Assembly: GCF_001042905.1 (NCBI RefSeq)
Contig: NZ_JYLB01000001.1
Span: 186,001-250,000, forward strand
Direction: 5' to 3'
DNA: 64,000 bases
From: Pseudomonas lini
GTDB lineage: Bacteria; Pseudomonadota; Gammaproteobacteria; Pseudomonadales; Pseudomonadaceae
The notes below the pieces were generated by a model. It was not told the DNA's origin. It made no database searches and saw only the letters and a list, made by a program, of their open reading frames with translations. Position numbers and translations under genes: made by a program. This document shows positions 18,368 through 27,739 of the stretch, piece after piece (the first letter of the stretch is position 1; every line of letters begins with the position of its first letter).

Positions 18368-20191
18368 ATGACTGAAATCTTCGATCCAAGTGCTTTTCTG
18401 TCGACGGTCAGTGGGCGGCCGGGCGTCTATCGCATGTTCGACAGCGATGCGCGGCTGCTTTATGTCGGCAAAGCCAAAAATCTCAAGAAGCGCTTGGCGA
18501 GCTATTTCCGCAAAGCCGGTCTTGCCCCCAAGACCGCCGCGTTGGTGGGCCGTATCGCCCAGGTCGAAACCACCATCACGGCCAATGAAACCGAAGCCTT
18601 GCTGCTTGAGCAGACGCTGATCAAGGAATGGCGTCCGCCTTACAACATCCTGCTGCGCGACGACAAATCCTACCCTTACGTCTTTCTCTCGGATGGCCAG
18701 TTCCCACGCTTGAGCATTCATCGGGGGGCGAAAAAGGCCAAGGGCAAATATTTCGGCCCTTATCCCAGCGCCGGTGCGATTCGCGAAAGCCTGAGTCTGC
18801 TGCAGAAGGCTTTTTTTGTTCGTCAGTGTGAAGACAGCTTCTACAAGAACCGTGCCCGACCTTGTCTGCAATACCAGATCAAGCGCTGCAAGGCGCCGTG
18901 TGTGGGGCTGGTGGAGCCCGAGGTGTACGCCGAAGATGTACGCCACTCGGTGATGTTTCTTGAAGGGCGCAGCAACGCCCTGGCGGACGAGTTGTCTGCG
19001 GCCATGGAGGAAGCGGCGGTCAACCTCGAGTTCGAGCGCGCCGCCGAGCTGCGTGACCAGATCTCTTTGCTGCGTCGGGTCCAGGACCAACAGAGCATGG
19101 AAGGCGGGACGGGCGATGTCGATGTGATTGCGGCGTTCGTCAACCCAGGTGGTGCCTGCGTGCACTTGATCAGCGTGCGCGGTGGCCGGGTGTTGGGGAG
19201 CAAGAACTTCTTTCCGCAGGTGGGTATCGAGGAGGACGTTTCCGAAGTCATGGCCGCGTTTCTCGGCCAATACTTCATCAGCAGTCCCGAGCGCGACTTG
19301 CCGAGCGAGCTGATCGTCAATGTGGTTCACGAAGACTTTCCGACCCTGATCGCAGCCATCGAAGAGCTGCGCGGTCGCGAATTGACCATCAGCCATCGAG
19401 TGCGCGGCACCCGAGCCCGCTGGCAGCAATTGGCGGTCACCAATGCCGAGCAAGCGCTGGGCGCACGTCTGGCTAACCGGCAACACGTTGCGGCACGTTT
19501 CGATGCCCTGGCCGAAGTGCTGAAACTGGACGAGCCGCCGCAACGTCTCGAGTGTTACGACATCAGCCATTCCAGCGGCGAAGCCACCGTGGCGTCCTGC
19601 GTGGTGTTCGGCCCGGAAGGCCCGATCAAGTCCGACTACCGCCGCTACAACATTGAAGGCGTTACGCCGGGCGATGACTATGCCGCGATGCACCAGGCCC
19701 TGACCCGACGCTTCAGCAAGTTGAAGGACGGCGAGGGCAAGTTGCCGGACATCCTTCTGGTCGACGGCGGTAAAGGTCAGCTGTCCATGGCCCGTGACGT
19801 GCTTAACGAACTGGCGGTGCCCGACCTGATTTTGCTGGGCGTTGCCAAGGGCGCGACGCGCAAGGCCGGTTTCGAAACCCTGTACCTCAATGACGCGGCT
19901 CATGAATTTACCTTGCGCGGCGATTCCCCCGCGCTGCATTTGATCCAGCAGATACGCGACGAAGCCCACCGTTTCGCCATTACCGGGCACCGCGCACGTC
20001 GTGGAAAAACTCGCCGTACGTCTACGCTTGAGGGCGTTGCCGGTGTCGGACCGACACGTCGACGCGATTTGTTGAAACATTTTGGTGGATTGCAGGAGCT
20101 GTCTCGTGCCAGCATCGAAGAGATCGCCAAAGCACCCGGAATCAGCAAAAAGCTCGCAGAGTTGATTTATGCAAATCTGCACAGCGAGTAG
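18368..20191 (+). CDS. uvrC: Excinuclease ABC subunit C
   Basis: The 607-residue nuclease of nucleotide excision repair makes both incisions. The N-terminal GIY-YIG domain (GVYRM...[13 protein letters not shown]) is at about residues 17-45. A UVR motif follows at about 200-240, then the RNase H-like core ([10 protein letters not shown]) and tandem helix-hairpin-helix motifs at the end ([16 protein letters not shown]). The length and order are normal. It is co-transcribed with gacA. Confidence 0.97.
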   Translation: MTEIFDPSAFLSTVSGRPGVYRMFDSDARLLYVGKAKNLKKRLASYFRKAGLAPKTAALVGRIAQVETTITANETEALLLEQTLIKEWRPPYNILLRDDKSYPYVFLSDGQFPRLSIHRGAKKAKGKYFGPYPSAGAIRESLSLLQKAFFVRQCEDSFYKNRARPCLQYQIKRCKAPCVGLVEPEVYAEDVRHSVMFLEGRSNALADELSAAMEEAAVNLEFERAAELRDQISLLRRVQDQQSMEGGTGDVDVIAAFVNPGGACVHLISVRGGRVLGSKNFFPQVGIEEDVSEVMAAFLGQYFISSPERDLPSELIVNVVHEDFPTLIAAIEELRGRELTISHRVRGTRARWQQLAVTNAEQALGARLANRQHVAARFDALAEVLKLDEPPQRLECYDISHSSGEATVASCVVFGPEGPIKSDYRRYNIEGVTPGDDYAAMHQALTRRFSKLKDGEGKLPDILLVDGGKGQLSMARDVLNELAVPDLILLGVAKGATRKAGFETLYLNDAAHEFTLRGDSPALHLIQQIRDEAHRFAITGHRARRGKTRRTSTLEGVAGVGPTRRRDLLKHFGGLQELSRASIEEIAKAPGISKKLAELIYANLHSE

Positions 20192-20224
20192 AATGCCCAA
20201 CTCACCTCGTAGCCAGTTGTGCCG

Positions 20225-20785
20225 ATGAATATCCCTAATCTGATTACCGTTCTACGCGTCCTGCTCATCCCGATCTTCATTTTGCTGTTTTACTTGCCTT
20301 ACCACTGGAGCTATTTGGCGTCCGCTTCGGTCTTTGCCTTTGCCGCCGCGACCGACTGGCTCGACGGGTATCTGGCCCGACGTCTGGAACAAAGCACACC
20401 GTTCGGGGCCTTCCTCGATCCTGTTGCGGACAAGCTGATGGTCGCCGTTGCCCTGGTTCTGCTGGTGCAAGAGCATGGCAACCTGTGGCTCACGCTGCCG
20501 GCCGCCGTTATCATCGGTCGCGAAATTGTCGTCTCGGCACTGCGCGAGTGGATGGCCGAACTCGGTGCCCGCGCCCATGTAGCGGTGTCGAACCTGGGCA
20601 AATGGAAAACCGCCGCGCAAATGCTGGCGCTGGTGATCCTGCTGGCCAATCCGTCTAGCTTCAGCTTCTGGGTCCTGATGGGGTACGCCTTGCTGCTGGT
20701 GTCTGCTGGTCTGACGTTATGGTCCATGGTCCAATACTTGCGGGCTGCCTGGCCGCATCTGAAGACGGACGTGGAAAAGAAATAA
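20225..20785 (+). CDS. pgsA: CDP-diacylglycerol--glycerol-3-phosphate 3-phosphatidyltransferase
   Basis: This 186-residue inner-membrane enzyme makes phosphatidylglycerol phosphate. It carries the CDP-alcohol phosphotransferase motif DG-x2-AR-x8-G-x3-D-x3-D in [20 protein letters not shown] and the DPVADKL that follows. About four hydrophobic helices are visible. ATG at 20225 is preferred to the GTG two codons earlier. It closes the gacA-uvrC-pgsA run upstream of tRNA-Gly. Confidence 0.96.
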   Translation: MNIPNLITVLRVLLIPIFILLFYLPYHWSYLASASVFAFAAATDWLDGYLARRLEQSTPFGAFLDPVADKLMVAVALVLLVQEHGNLWLTLPAAVIIGREIVVSALREWMAELGARAHVAVSNLGKWKTAAQMLALVILLANPSSFSFWVLMGYALLLVSAGLTLWSMVQYLRAAWPHLKTDVEKK

Positions 20786-20804
20786 ACTTTTTTGAATCAA
20801 GGGG

Positions 20805-20832
20805 TTGACGGGGCATCTGGATTCTATAGAAT
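20805..20832 (+). promoter_or_regulatory. Promoter of tRNA-Gly
   Basis: A -35 box TTGACG (20805-20810) and a -10 box TAGAAT (20827-20832) are spaced by 16 bases, 15 bases before the tRNA 5' end. The position and quality suit a strong sigma-70 stable-RNA promoter. Confidence 0.75.
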
Positions 20833-20847
20833 GCGCCTCACCAAGAC

Positions 20848-20923
<76 letters not shown>

Positions 20924-20970
20924 AATATTGCGCTACGGAGTTCCACTGAATTCTGTAAGTGATTGAAATC

Positions 20971-20991
20971 AGGGCCTTTAGGCCCTTTTTT
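20971..20991 (+). terminator. Terminator after tRNA-Gly
   Basis: Stem gggcct/aggccc with a short tt loop is followed by six T residues. It is about 50 bases after tRNA-Gly and already inside the element if the attachment core is correct. Confidence 0.8.
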
Positions 20992-21145
20992 CGTTCCAGC
21001 GGGAACCACTGAAATCCAGCACTATCCGGTGCGTTTAAGTCCAGAATTGAGTCCAGAATTCTGACGAGCACTGAATCGGTTTGTTGCTGGAGCAGTTTGC
21101 GCAACGAGACGAGCATCTGGCCCTGACTCTGTTCAGGAGCTCGCG

Positions 21146-22987
21146 ATGGCACTCTCAGAAATGACAGTTCGGCACGCCCGAATCACCGGTAATGACTACA
21201 CCCTCGGCGACAGTGATGGTCTCACACTCAATGTGACGGCCAGAGGCGGCAAAGTCTGGCTCTTCCGCTACTACTGGGCGGGCAAGCAGAAGCGCATGTC
21301 CCTCGGTAGTTATCCCCAAATTGGGCTTAAAGAAGCCCGTACCCGTCGTGATGAAGCCCGTACCTTGGTTGCCCAAGGCATCAATCCCTATGAGCATCGC
21401 AAACAACAGCGGCTTGCTGTTCATGCTGCGAAGGAGCACACCTTCGAGGCTGTGTTCAATCAGTGGGTGGAGTTCCGCAGGCTGAGCCTGAAGGAAGGGC
21501 GTCAAAGCACGCTCTCGCAGATATTGAGAATCTTCAATAAAGACGTCCTGCCCAGCCTGGGCGGGCGGTCTATCTACGATATCAATCGTCACGATCTGCT
21601 GGATTTACTGAGCAGGATCGAACAGCGCAAGGCCTTAACGACCGCCGAAAAATGCCGGACCTGGTTCAACCAATTGTTCCGCTATGCGCTGGTGAAAATC
21701 GAGGGGCTGGAACACAACCCGGCTTCAGACCTTGATGTGGTGGCACTTCCCAAACCTCCTGTTACGCACAATCCATTTCTCCGAATGGACGAGCTCCCAG
21801 GATTGATGGTTGCTCTTCGAAATTACGGTGGCGCCAGCCAAACGCGGCTTGGCCTTCGGTTGTTGCTGCTGACCGGTGTCCGCACGGGCGAGTTGCGGTT
21901 GGCGACACCAGACCAGTTCGATCTGGAGAAGCGCTTGTGGGTCATACCGGCGGAAGTGGTGAAACAACTCCAGCTAGCGATGCGGAAGCCAGGTAAGCAG
22001 ATTCAAAATGTGCCGCCGTACATTGTCCCGCTGTCGGTTCAGGCGCTGGAGATCGTGCGTCACTTGCTGGACCAGGTTGTCCCCGCACAGCGCTACTTGT
22101 TTGCGCATCGAAGCGACCTGAGCAAGCGCATCAGCGAAAACACGCTGAACGGCGCGTTACGCCGGATGGGGTACGCCGATCAACTCACGGGTCATGGGAT
22201 GAGGGCGACGATCTCGACGGCGCTGAACGAGATCGGCTACCCGAAGGTGTGGGTGGATGCTCAGCTTTCTCATGCTGATCCGGATAAGGTGAGTGCGGCT
22301 TACAACCACGCGGAGTACGTCGAGCAGCGCCGGACCATGATGCAGGATTGGGCGAACCGTCTGGATCTATGGGGGCAGGGCCAGCTAAAAGCGGCAAGTT
22401 CTCCGCTGACTATTCGTTTAGAGGGGGCAGCTTCGTTACCTTCGTTGGAAAACGCGAACGCAAACGCCGTTCTGTACAACAGCGGCTCCCCCGCGACGAC
22501 CGTCCCAGTCTCCACAATGTCCATCAGCAACGAACCGGTCCTTAATGCGGCTCAGCATCCACCTGTCCTACCTGCTCCAACGCAGACTGGACAGCTGCGC
22601 GAACCCCAGGTATCAGACATACAACGTCAGCGCGCCGAGATGCTCGCCACTTATGAAGCTTCGAGTAGTCTGCCGCTGCTTGTCTTCGCCAAGCTGGCAG
22701 GCAAATCCCGAGATCAGATCAACCGCGATATCAAGGCTCGGCACCTGCTGTCTCTGAGCCTTGGGAATCGCGGTCAGCGCATTCCTGATTGGCAGCTTGA
22801 TCCACTGCGGCACAAGTTGGTACTTGCTGCGTTAGCGCGGTTTCCGGATGTTGATGGGTGGAGGCTTTATGGCGCCCTTTGTAAACCTCATGAGCGATTA
22901 AAAGGTCGCGCGCCAATCGATGTGCTTACTAAGGAGAATTTCGATGTAACCGCGCGGATCGTTTGCAGTGCCCTAGGCTCAAGCTGA
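21146..22987 (+). CDS. int: Tyrosine site-specific integrase of the ICE (IntB13-like)
   Basis: The 613-residue protein begins with the DUF4102 arm-binding domain (SDGLTLNVTARGGKVWLFRY). A central SAM-like core-binding domain follows at about 95-200, then the catalytic domain with R246 (LTGVRTGEL), H350-x-x-R353 (HGMRATIST) and the nucleophile Y391 (NHAEYVEQRR). A C-terminal extension of about 200 residues of unknown role is typical of ICEclc/PAGI-2 integrases. It catalyses recombination between the tRNA-Gly attachment site and the circular element. Its position beside tRNA-Gly and reading away from it fit that family. Confidence 0.94.
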   Translation: MALSEMTVRHARITGNDYTLGDSDGLTLNVTARGGKVWLFRYYWAGKQKRMSLGSYPQIGLKEARTRRDEARTLVAQGINPYEHRKQQRLAVHAAKEHTFEAVFNQWVEFRRLSLKEGRQSTLSQILRIFNKDVLPSLGGRSIYDINRHDLLDLLSRIEQRKALTTAEKCRTWFNQLFRYALVKIEGLEHNPASDLDVVALPKPPVTHNPFLRMDELPGLMVALRNYGGASQTRLGLRLLLLTGVRTGELRLATPDQFDLEKRLWVIPAEVVKQLQLAMRKPGKQIQNVPPYIVPLSVQALEIVRHLLDQVVPAQRYLFAHRSDLSKRISENTLNGALRRMGYADQLTGHGMRATISTALNEIGYPKVWVDAQLSHADPDKVSAAYNHAEYVEQRRTMMQDWANRLDLWGQGQLKAASSPLTIRLEGAASLPSLENANANAVLYNSGSPATTVPVSTMSISNEPVLNAAQHPPVLPAPTQTGQLREPQVSDIQRQRAEMLATYEASSSLPLLVFAKLAGKSRDQINRDIKARHLLSLSLGNRGQRIPDWQLDPLRHKLVLAALARFPDVDGWRLYGALCKPHERLKGRAPIDVLTKENFDVTARIVCSALGSS

Positions 22988-23212
22988 GGTGCTGTCTCGT
23001 GCGGTGATAACGAATGTGGCTGCTTCCTTGGGGTCATCTAGCGCTACTCCTGAATGCGTGGACTACACACGTCGCCTGATGTTTCGGAGTTGGTCGGCTA
23101 GAGGATTCTATTGCGCAGGAAGACACCATTTGGCAATATCCCGTTCCCGCGTTCTCTTATCAGCTCTCCATCCCTCTCATTTGGGGGCTGTGTTTTTGAG
23201 GGGCGGGTAATC

Positions 23213-23236
23213 ACCCGGCTTCGTGCCGGGTTTTTT
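23213..23236 (+). terminator. Rho-independent terminator downstream of the integrase
   Basis: Stem acccggc/gccgggt (23213-23219, 23225-23231) with a five-base loop is followed by a run of T. It lies about 225 bases beyond the integrase stop. Confidence 0.8.
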
Positions 23237-23292
23237 ATGCGTTCGGCAGATACGGCCGGCGGATAAACATGGAATTAATCTACCCCTCGTAT

Positions 23293-23335
23293 AGGGTGCT
23301 AGGGGTCGAGTGTTCGAATCACTCCGTCCCGACCA
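23293..23335 (+). pseudogene. 3' fragment of a tRNA-Pro gene (att scar)
   Basis: The segment contains a perfect T arm (gagtg, loop ttcgaat, cactc), a variable-loop/anticodon-stem remnant, the 3' acceptor strand cgtcccg and an encoded gacca end. The acceptor strand would pair with 5' cgggacg of a tRNA-Pro. No 5' half is present. A hairpin terminator follows, as after a real tRNA gene. It is best read as a remnant left by an integrase that targeted tRNA-Pro. Confidence 0.75.
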
Positions 23336-23351
23336 TTTAATTCAATGACTT

Positions 23352-23379
23352 AGCCGAACTCTAATCAGTTCGGCTTTTT
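23352..23379 (+). terminator. Terminator linked to the tRNA-Pro fragment
   Basis: Stem agccgaac (23352-23359) and gttcggct (23368-23375) with an eight-base loop are followed by a T run. It lies 16 bases behind the tRNA-Pro fragment, so it was probably carried along with it. Confidence 0.8.
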
Positions 23380-24326
23380 CATATCTGAAAATTACTCCCA
23401 CATTTACTCCCACGGATATCGTGGATCTCGGTATGCCGTCTCAGATGGCGTTCGAGAGTCTGAAGATGCGAAGACATTCATCAGTGGGTTGCCTATCTGG
23501 ACATTCCGCAAGGCAAGCTTCGGGTTACGGCTGTAGGGAGCGCGGAGCTTTCTATTGCTGGTGAGGTGATCCGGACAGTCGCTCAGACTCCGGTAGAGTC
23601 ATCGGATAGCACATGCTTCCCACGGCGGAGGTTCTTTTCGATGGGGGCTATCAACTTCCTGGTGATGGAAGCTCGGGCCGCGATCACACGCATTAACCTA
23701 ATTGCTAGAGCTATGGATGCCGTCCTTACGTGATTGAGGTTGATGCTGAGCCCGTCGGAAAGCTTGATGAATCCCAAGCCTGTAAATACAGTCAAGGTCG
23801 TTATATCCGAAAAACATTTTGACTTGGCTCTAGGAAGGTATTTTCAGGCGGAAAAAATTCAAATGTGCCCCCAATTTTGCCCCAGTGCATCAGGTTCGCG
23901 AGTGGCGATTTCCGACAGAGCCAGATGGATTCAGATGGCTTTCAGTAGTTCATAAGTGCGGGGGAGTGGCTCACGCTGCCTACCTCTCAGTCGGGAATGA
24001 CCAGCGGCGTTGGATGGGGCTGTCTACAGTGCTGCGTATCTTTCAGTCCGACGCTGATTGACCTACGAACAATTGGATATTTATACAGCTGTTACGCAAA
24101 CTCCGACGATTTGCACCAAAAATAGTCTCCGATCTTGTTTACCGGTCCCGTCAATCACGTTAACTTGCGGTAACGCTGGCACAGTGCCGCTATCGGTCAT
24201 CCCTGACTAGATCTCACTCGCGCGCACGGCTGCTCAGCTGGTGCCTACCCTTATTCAGGGCGGGATCATTGATCGCGCGCAGCAACCGCAAGAGGATTCT
24301 GCGGTTTAGTGTTTGTAGGAAGTGTT
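23380..24326. other. Gene-free remnant DNA between integrase end and defence island
   Basis: This stretch of about 950 bases holds only short ORFs with no recognisable family on either strand. Phrases such as tactcccacatttactccca near 23395 resemble sequence beside phage-type integrase sites. It looks like decayed mobile DNA. I see no RNA gene in it. Confidence 0.5.
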
Positions 24327-25127
24327 ATGGATGGCGTGAGCTTCAAGCAGGTAGACCAGTATGCGCTGTGTTGTGTCGAGAATTTTTCTGATGAGCTTAA
24401 GCTCGCGCTGAGGGAAAACCTCACCCGTATCTGCCATGGTGCTGATCAGGCCAGCAAGGACAGGGCGATCTACAAATACTCTGCGACGATTAAGCACTTC
24501 TGGAACGAGCGCTATTCCAAGAAAACTTGGGAAACCCGGATTGGTATGCTGGGTGAGCTCCTGTCTCACGTCATCATTCTGAAGCTCTTCCCCAACTTCG
24601 ATGTGGTCTCCCCGTTCTTCAATATGGAAGAGAAGAGTATCCGGAAGGGCTTCGATCTCCTCCTATACGAGACCTCAACCAACAACGTCTGGATCACCGA
24701 GGTCAAGTCGGGCGGCAGAGGGGCGGACAAGACTTCTTGCTCGGCCACAAGTGCGCAATTGCGTTTGGCTCGGGATGACCTCAAGAGGCGTTTGGCTGAG
24801 CCGGAGCTCAATCACTGGCTTAACGCGATCAATGCCGCGAAAAATGCGATCCACAACAAAGCTAATTACCGGGACTCGGTTATTGAGATCTTGGAGATGG
24901 AAGGTGATTTGGCTGAAGAAGACGGGGCGAGTGCTTCGGACAACAATGTGTTTCTGGTCTCTGCCCTGTTCAGCGAAGTGTCCCAGGCTATCGCCGAAAA
25001 TACCGTGTCAAATTTCACCACCAAGCTGGTAGCTGAAGCTGTGTTCAAAACGGTGTGGGTGCTGTCCCTCCACAAAGGCACCATGGAAAAGCTGGAAGAG
25101 TTTTTGAGGCAGGAGGCGGAGCAGTAG
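24327..25127 (+). CDS. hamA: Hachiman defence nuclease HamA (DUF1837)
   Basis: This 266-residue protein has a PD-(D/E)xK-type core: E77 in MLGELLSHV, D110 in GFDLLLYE and E125-V-K127 in WITEVKSGG. This suits the DUF1837/HamA family. In Hachiman systems HamA is a nuclease held inactive by HamB until phage DNA is sensed, then degrades DNA without selectivity. The ATG at 24327 follows GGAAG at good spacing; a GTG 18 bases upstream is less likely. The helicase gene starts two bases after its stop with its own AGGAGG, so the two are one operon. AbpA is a related alternative name. Confidence 0.85.
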   Translation: MDGVSFKQVDQYALCCVENFSDELKLALRENLTRICHGADQASKDRAIYKYSATIKHFWNERYSKKTWETRIGMLGELLSHVIILKLFPNFDVVSPFFNMEEKSIRKGFDLLLYETSTNNVWITEVKSGGRGADKTSCSATSAQLRLARDDLKRRLAEPELNHWLNAINAAKNAIHNKANYRDSVIEILEMEGDLAEEDGASASDNNVFLVSALFSEVSQAIAENTVSNFTTKLVAEAVFKTVWVLSLHKGTMEKLEEFLRQEAEQ

Positions 25128-25128
25128 C

Positions 25129-27594
25129 ATGGAAGAGCTGACTATCAGGAAACTGGGCAACACCAAGTTCAAGGATCTGTATTTCCAACTCCTCAAGGGA
25201 GACGAACTGGGTAACACAGAGATTGTGAAACTTTTGGCGATCGCCGTGCTGCTCCTTAACCACAAGACCCTCGAAATTCGGCGTCTCGGCTACCGCATTA
25301 TCCTGTTTTACGGTAACGCTTCGGGTCAGTACCAGGCGCTGTACGATGTTGCACTCAACAGTGGTCTGCACCCTGTCTCAGCAGTAATCAGCAGCTACTT
25401 TTCCGAGGATGATCACCGCAGCGAGTCGTTCATCCGAAACATCGTGGGCAGCTACATCGATACCTTCCGTGATCAAGGCATCGTGCTGACTGAGCAACAG
25501 GATGCCCTGCGGACATTTGTTCAGTCGGAGTACCGTAAGTCGTCAGTCGTGGTTGCTCCGACCAGTTACGGTAAATCTGAGCTCATCATCCAATCGGTGA
25601 GGGAAAATCCAGGGCAGCGGATCCTGATCCTCGTGCCTTCTAAGGCTCTGCTGGCCCAGACGAAAAAACGGTTGATCTACGCGGACATTGAGGGGCTGGG
25701 CAAGGTGGTGACCCACCCCGAGATGTATTCGGTTGAGCGGAAGAACAGGGCATTTGTCCTGACCCAGGAGCGGCTCAACAGGCTCTTGAACGAGAACGCC
25801 GGGCTGAGCTTCGATATGGTCTTCGTCGACGAGGCCCACAACCTGCTGCAGAGCGACCGCAGAAGTGAATTACTGGCTGCCATGCTGTGCATCCTGGGGG
25901 CTCGTAATCCGGAAACATCATTCAAGTTCCTGACTCCCTTCCTATGCGATGAACTCAATGTCCGTGTGCGCTTCTTGGACATGATCCCGAGCGGATTCAA
26001 GATCGACGAGTACATCAAGTCTGAGCGCTTCTACATTAAGGATTTTAGGGCAGGGAGGGGCCAGACGAAGCTCAAGCTCTACGACCATTTCCTGAATGAC
26101 TGGATGGAATTCGATCGGAGGTATGCCAACTGCTTCGAGCTCATCAAAGGCGAAGCACTGTCCAAAAACATCGTTTACGGCAACAGGAAAAAAAGCATTG
26201 AGTCATTTGCGGTTGAACTGGCAGCCGTGCTGCCGCTCGTAGATTGTCCGCTGATCCAGACCGCCTGTGCCGAGCTAGAAGAGCTTTTTGACCGACGCTA
26301 CAAACTGATCGGCTGCCTGCGCAAAGGGGTTATGTACCACCATGGTTCGATCCCTGACACCATCCGTCTTTACTTGGAGAACCTGTTCAGCAGCTCCAAG
26401 CAGATGAGGTTTTTGGTCTGCAACTCCACGCTTCTGGAAGGGGTGAACCTGCCGATCGAACGACTCTTCGTCTTTGATTTTTTCAAAGGGAAGCAAAAGC
26501 TGACGCCATCTCAATTCAAGAACCTGGTCGGACGCGTCAACCGGTTCAGTGAGGTCTTCGCGCCTGGAGCTAAGGCTGCGTTGAGAAAGCTGGAGTCCAG
26601 CATCTACCTGTTGGGCGTAAATGGCTACACCCGCGACAATGCAGCGCTTGAGACTTTCTACGATAAATCCGTCAACGTTACAAAGGTGGTCAAGGACACT
26701 GTCAGCAACGTTCTGCTTGAAGCCACCAAGATCATCGATGGGAAGGTGTCGGTTCTCTACGACGACGCCGTGGCTCGTCTTGAGAATCTGCATCCTGGCG
26801 TGGTTAAAGATCGAGAGTGTCGGTACGTTACCACTCAGGTGGGCAAGCTCCTAATCGCGAACAGTGTCAGTGAAATTGACGTGTTCTCAGAGGAGGAGGC
26901 TATTGAACGGAAGATCAGGCGAGGCATCGAGGCGAACGGCGTCATCAACACCGTTGACCGGCTGATGCTTGCGATCTCCAAATCGTTCGTCGATCACTTC
27001 GACAACAGCCGAGAGTACAGCGACCTGGTGCGTCTCAAGCAAGAGCCTGCCCGGAATTTCTACGCCATGATCCTGGATTGGAAGCTGAAGAAACTCAGCG
27101 TCAAGCAGACGATCCGACAGACGCTCGCGTACTGGAAAAAGCTGGTCGAGACTAGCCATAGCGATCACGTGTTCGTGGGTAAATGGGGTGATACCAAATA
27201 TCGCGACAGCAAGTACGAGAACTGGGTAAGGATCTCCCAGAAGGATGACGGCGAGCGTATTAACCTGGCAATCGTCCGTCTCAAGGACGAGGACGATTTC
27301 TTCGACAACAAGATCTTCAAGTTCGTCGAGGTGCTGAATGGGGTAGGCGCCCTGGATCCAGGGTTCTACAAACTCATCAAATACGGCACTGCGGATGACA
27401 CCAAGATCAAGCTCATCCGCGATGGTTACAGCCATGGCCTGGCGGATCTGATGCTCGAACGGTATCCCGAAACTGTGCGTGCGACGCTCGGCGGCGAGAT
27501 CGAAGTGAGCCCTCGCCTAGTCAACATGATGATCACCAACGAGGAAAGCGATCTGCTGATTTTTGAAGCCAAGATGAACCTCAAACCCATCTGA
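25129..27594 (+). CDS. hamB: Hachiman superfamily 2 helicase HamB
   Basis: The 821-residue protein is an SF2 helicase. Motif I (APTSYGKS, 143-150), motif Ia (ILVPSKALLAQ, about 166-176), the DEAH box (234-237) and a motif VI-like NLVGRVNRFS near residue 465-475 are visible. N- and C-terminal extensions of roughly 120 and 300 residues are unassigned, as usual for HamB. In Hachiman it scans DNA and releases HamA when it meets damaged or phage DNA. The strong AGGAGG before its start lies within the hamA end. Base composition is lower in GC than the chromosome, in line with acquired defence DNA. Confidence 0.87.
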   Translation: MEELTIRKLGNTKFKDLYFQLLKGDELGNTEIVKLLAIAVLLLNHKTLEIRRLGYRIILFYGNASGQYQALYDVALNSGLHPVSAVISSYFSEDDHRSESFIRNIVGSYIDTFRDQGIVLTEQQDALRTFVQSEYRKSSVVVAPTSYGKSELIIQSVRENPGQRILILVPSKALLAQTKKRLIYADIEGLGKVVTHPEMYSVERKNRAFVLTQERLNRLLNENAGLSFDMVFVDEAHNLLQSDRRSELLAAMLCILGARNPETSFKFLTPFLCDELNVRVRFLDMIPSGFKIDEYIKSERFYIKDFRAGRGQTKLKLYDHFLNDWMEFDRRYANCFELIKGEALSKNIVYGNRKKSIESFAVELAAVLPLVDCPLIQTACAELEELFDRRYKLIGCLRKGVMYHHGSIPDTIRLYLENLFSSSKQMRFLVCNSTLLEGVNLPIERLFVFDFFKGKQKLTPSQFKNLVGRVNRFSEVFAPGAKAALRKLESSIYLLGVNGYTRDNAALETFYDKSVNVTKVVKDTVSNVLLEATKIIDGKVSVLYDDAVARLENLHPGVVKDRECRYVTTQVGKLLIANSVSEIDVFSEEEAIERKIRRGIEANGVINTVDRLMLAISKSFVDHFDNSREYSDLVRLKQEPARNFYAMILDWKLKKLSVKQTIRQTLAYWKKLVETSHSDHVFVGKWGDTKYRDSKYENWVRISQKDDGERINLAIVRLKDEDDFFDNKIFKFVEVLNGVGALDPGFYKLIKYGTADDTKIKLIRDGYSHGLADLMLERYPETVRATLGGEIEVSPRLVNMMITNEESDLLIFEAKMNLKPI

Positions 27595-27739
27595 TTGAAG
27601 ATTTTGGAAGCGCCTGCGAGTTTGATCAGGATAGCGTAGTGAGTCGGGTACAGCGATGAGTCGAGATTCATCCCGACATTGGTCGAGGCTAGCCGTCCGT
27701 GCTCCTTAGTGATCGGCACGGCTGAGTGCACGAGCTTCG

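Noticed and set aside
18338..20200. Long open frame of 620 codons on the minus strand
   Set aside because: It is fully antisense to uvrC, whose domains are all recognised. Open minus frames are common opposite GC-rich genes.
21031..21060. Direct repeat gtccagaatt twice before the integrase
   Set aside because: Two short copies are too little to call an integrase arm site or a regulator site.
23293..23335. A functional tRNA-Pro gene
   Set aside because: Only the 3' half is present. There is no D arm or 5' acceptor strand.
23583..23955. Short ORFs in the gap after the integrase
   Set aside because: No ribosome site, family resemblance or conserved context supports them.
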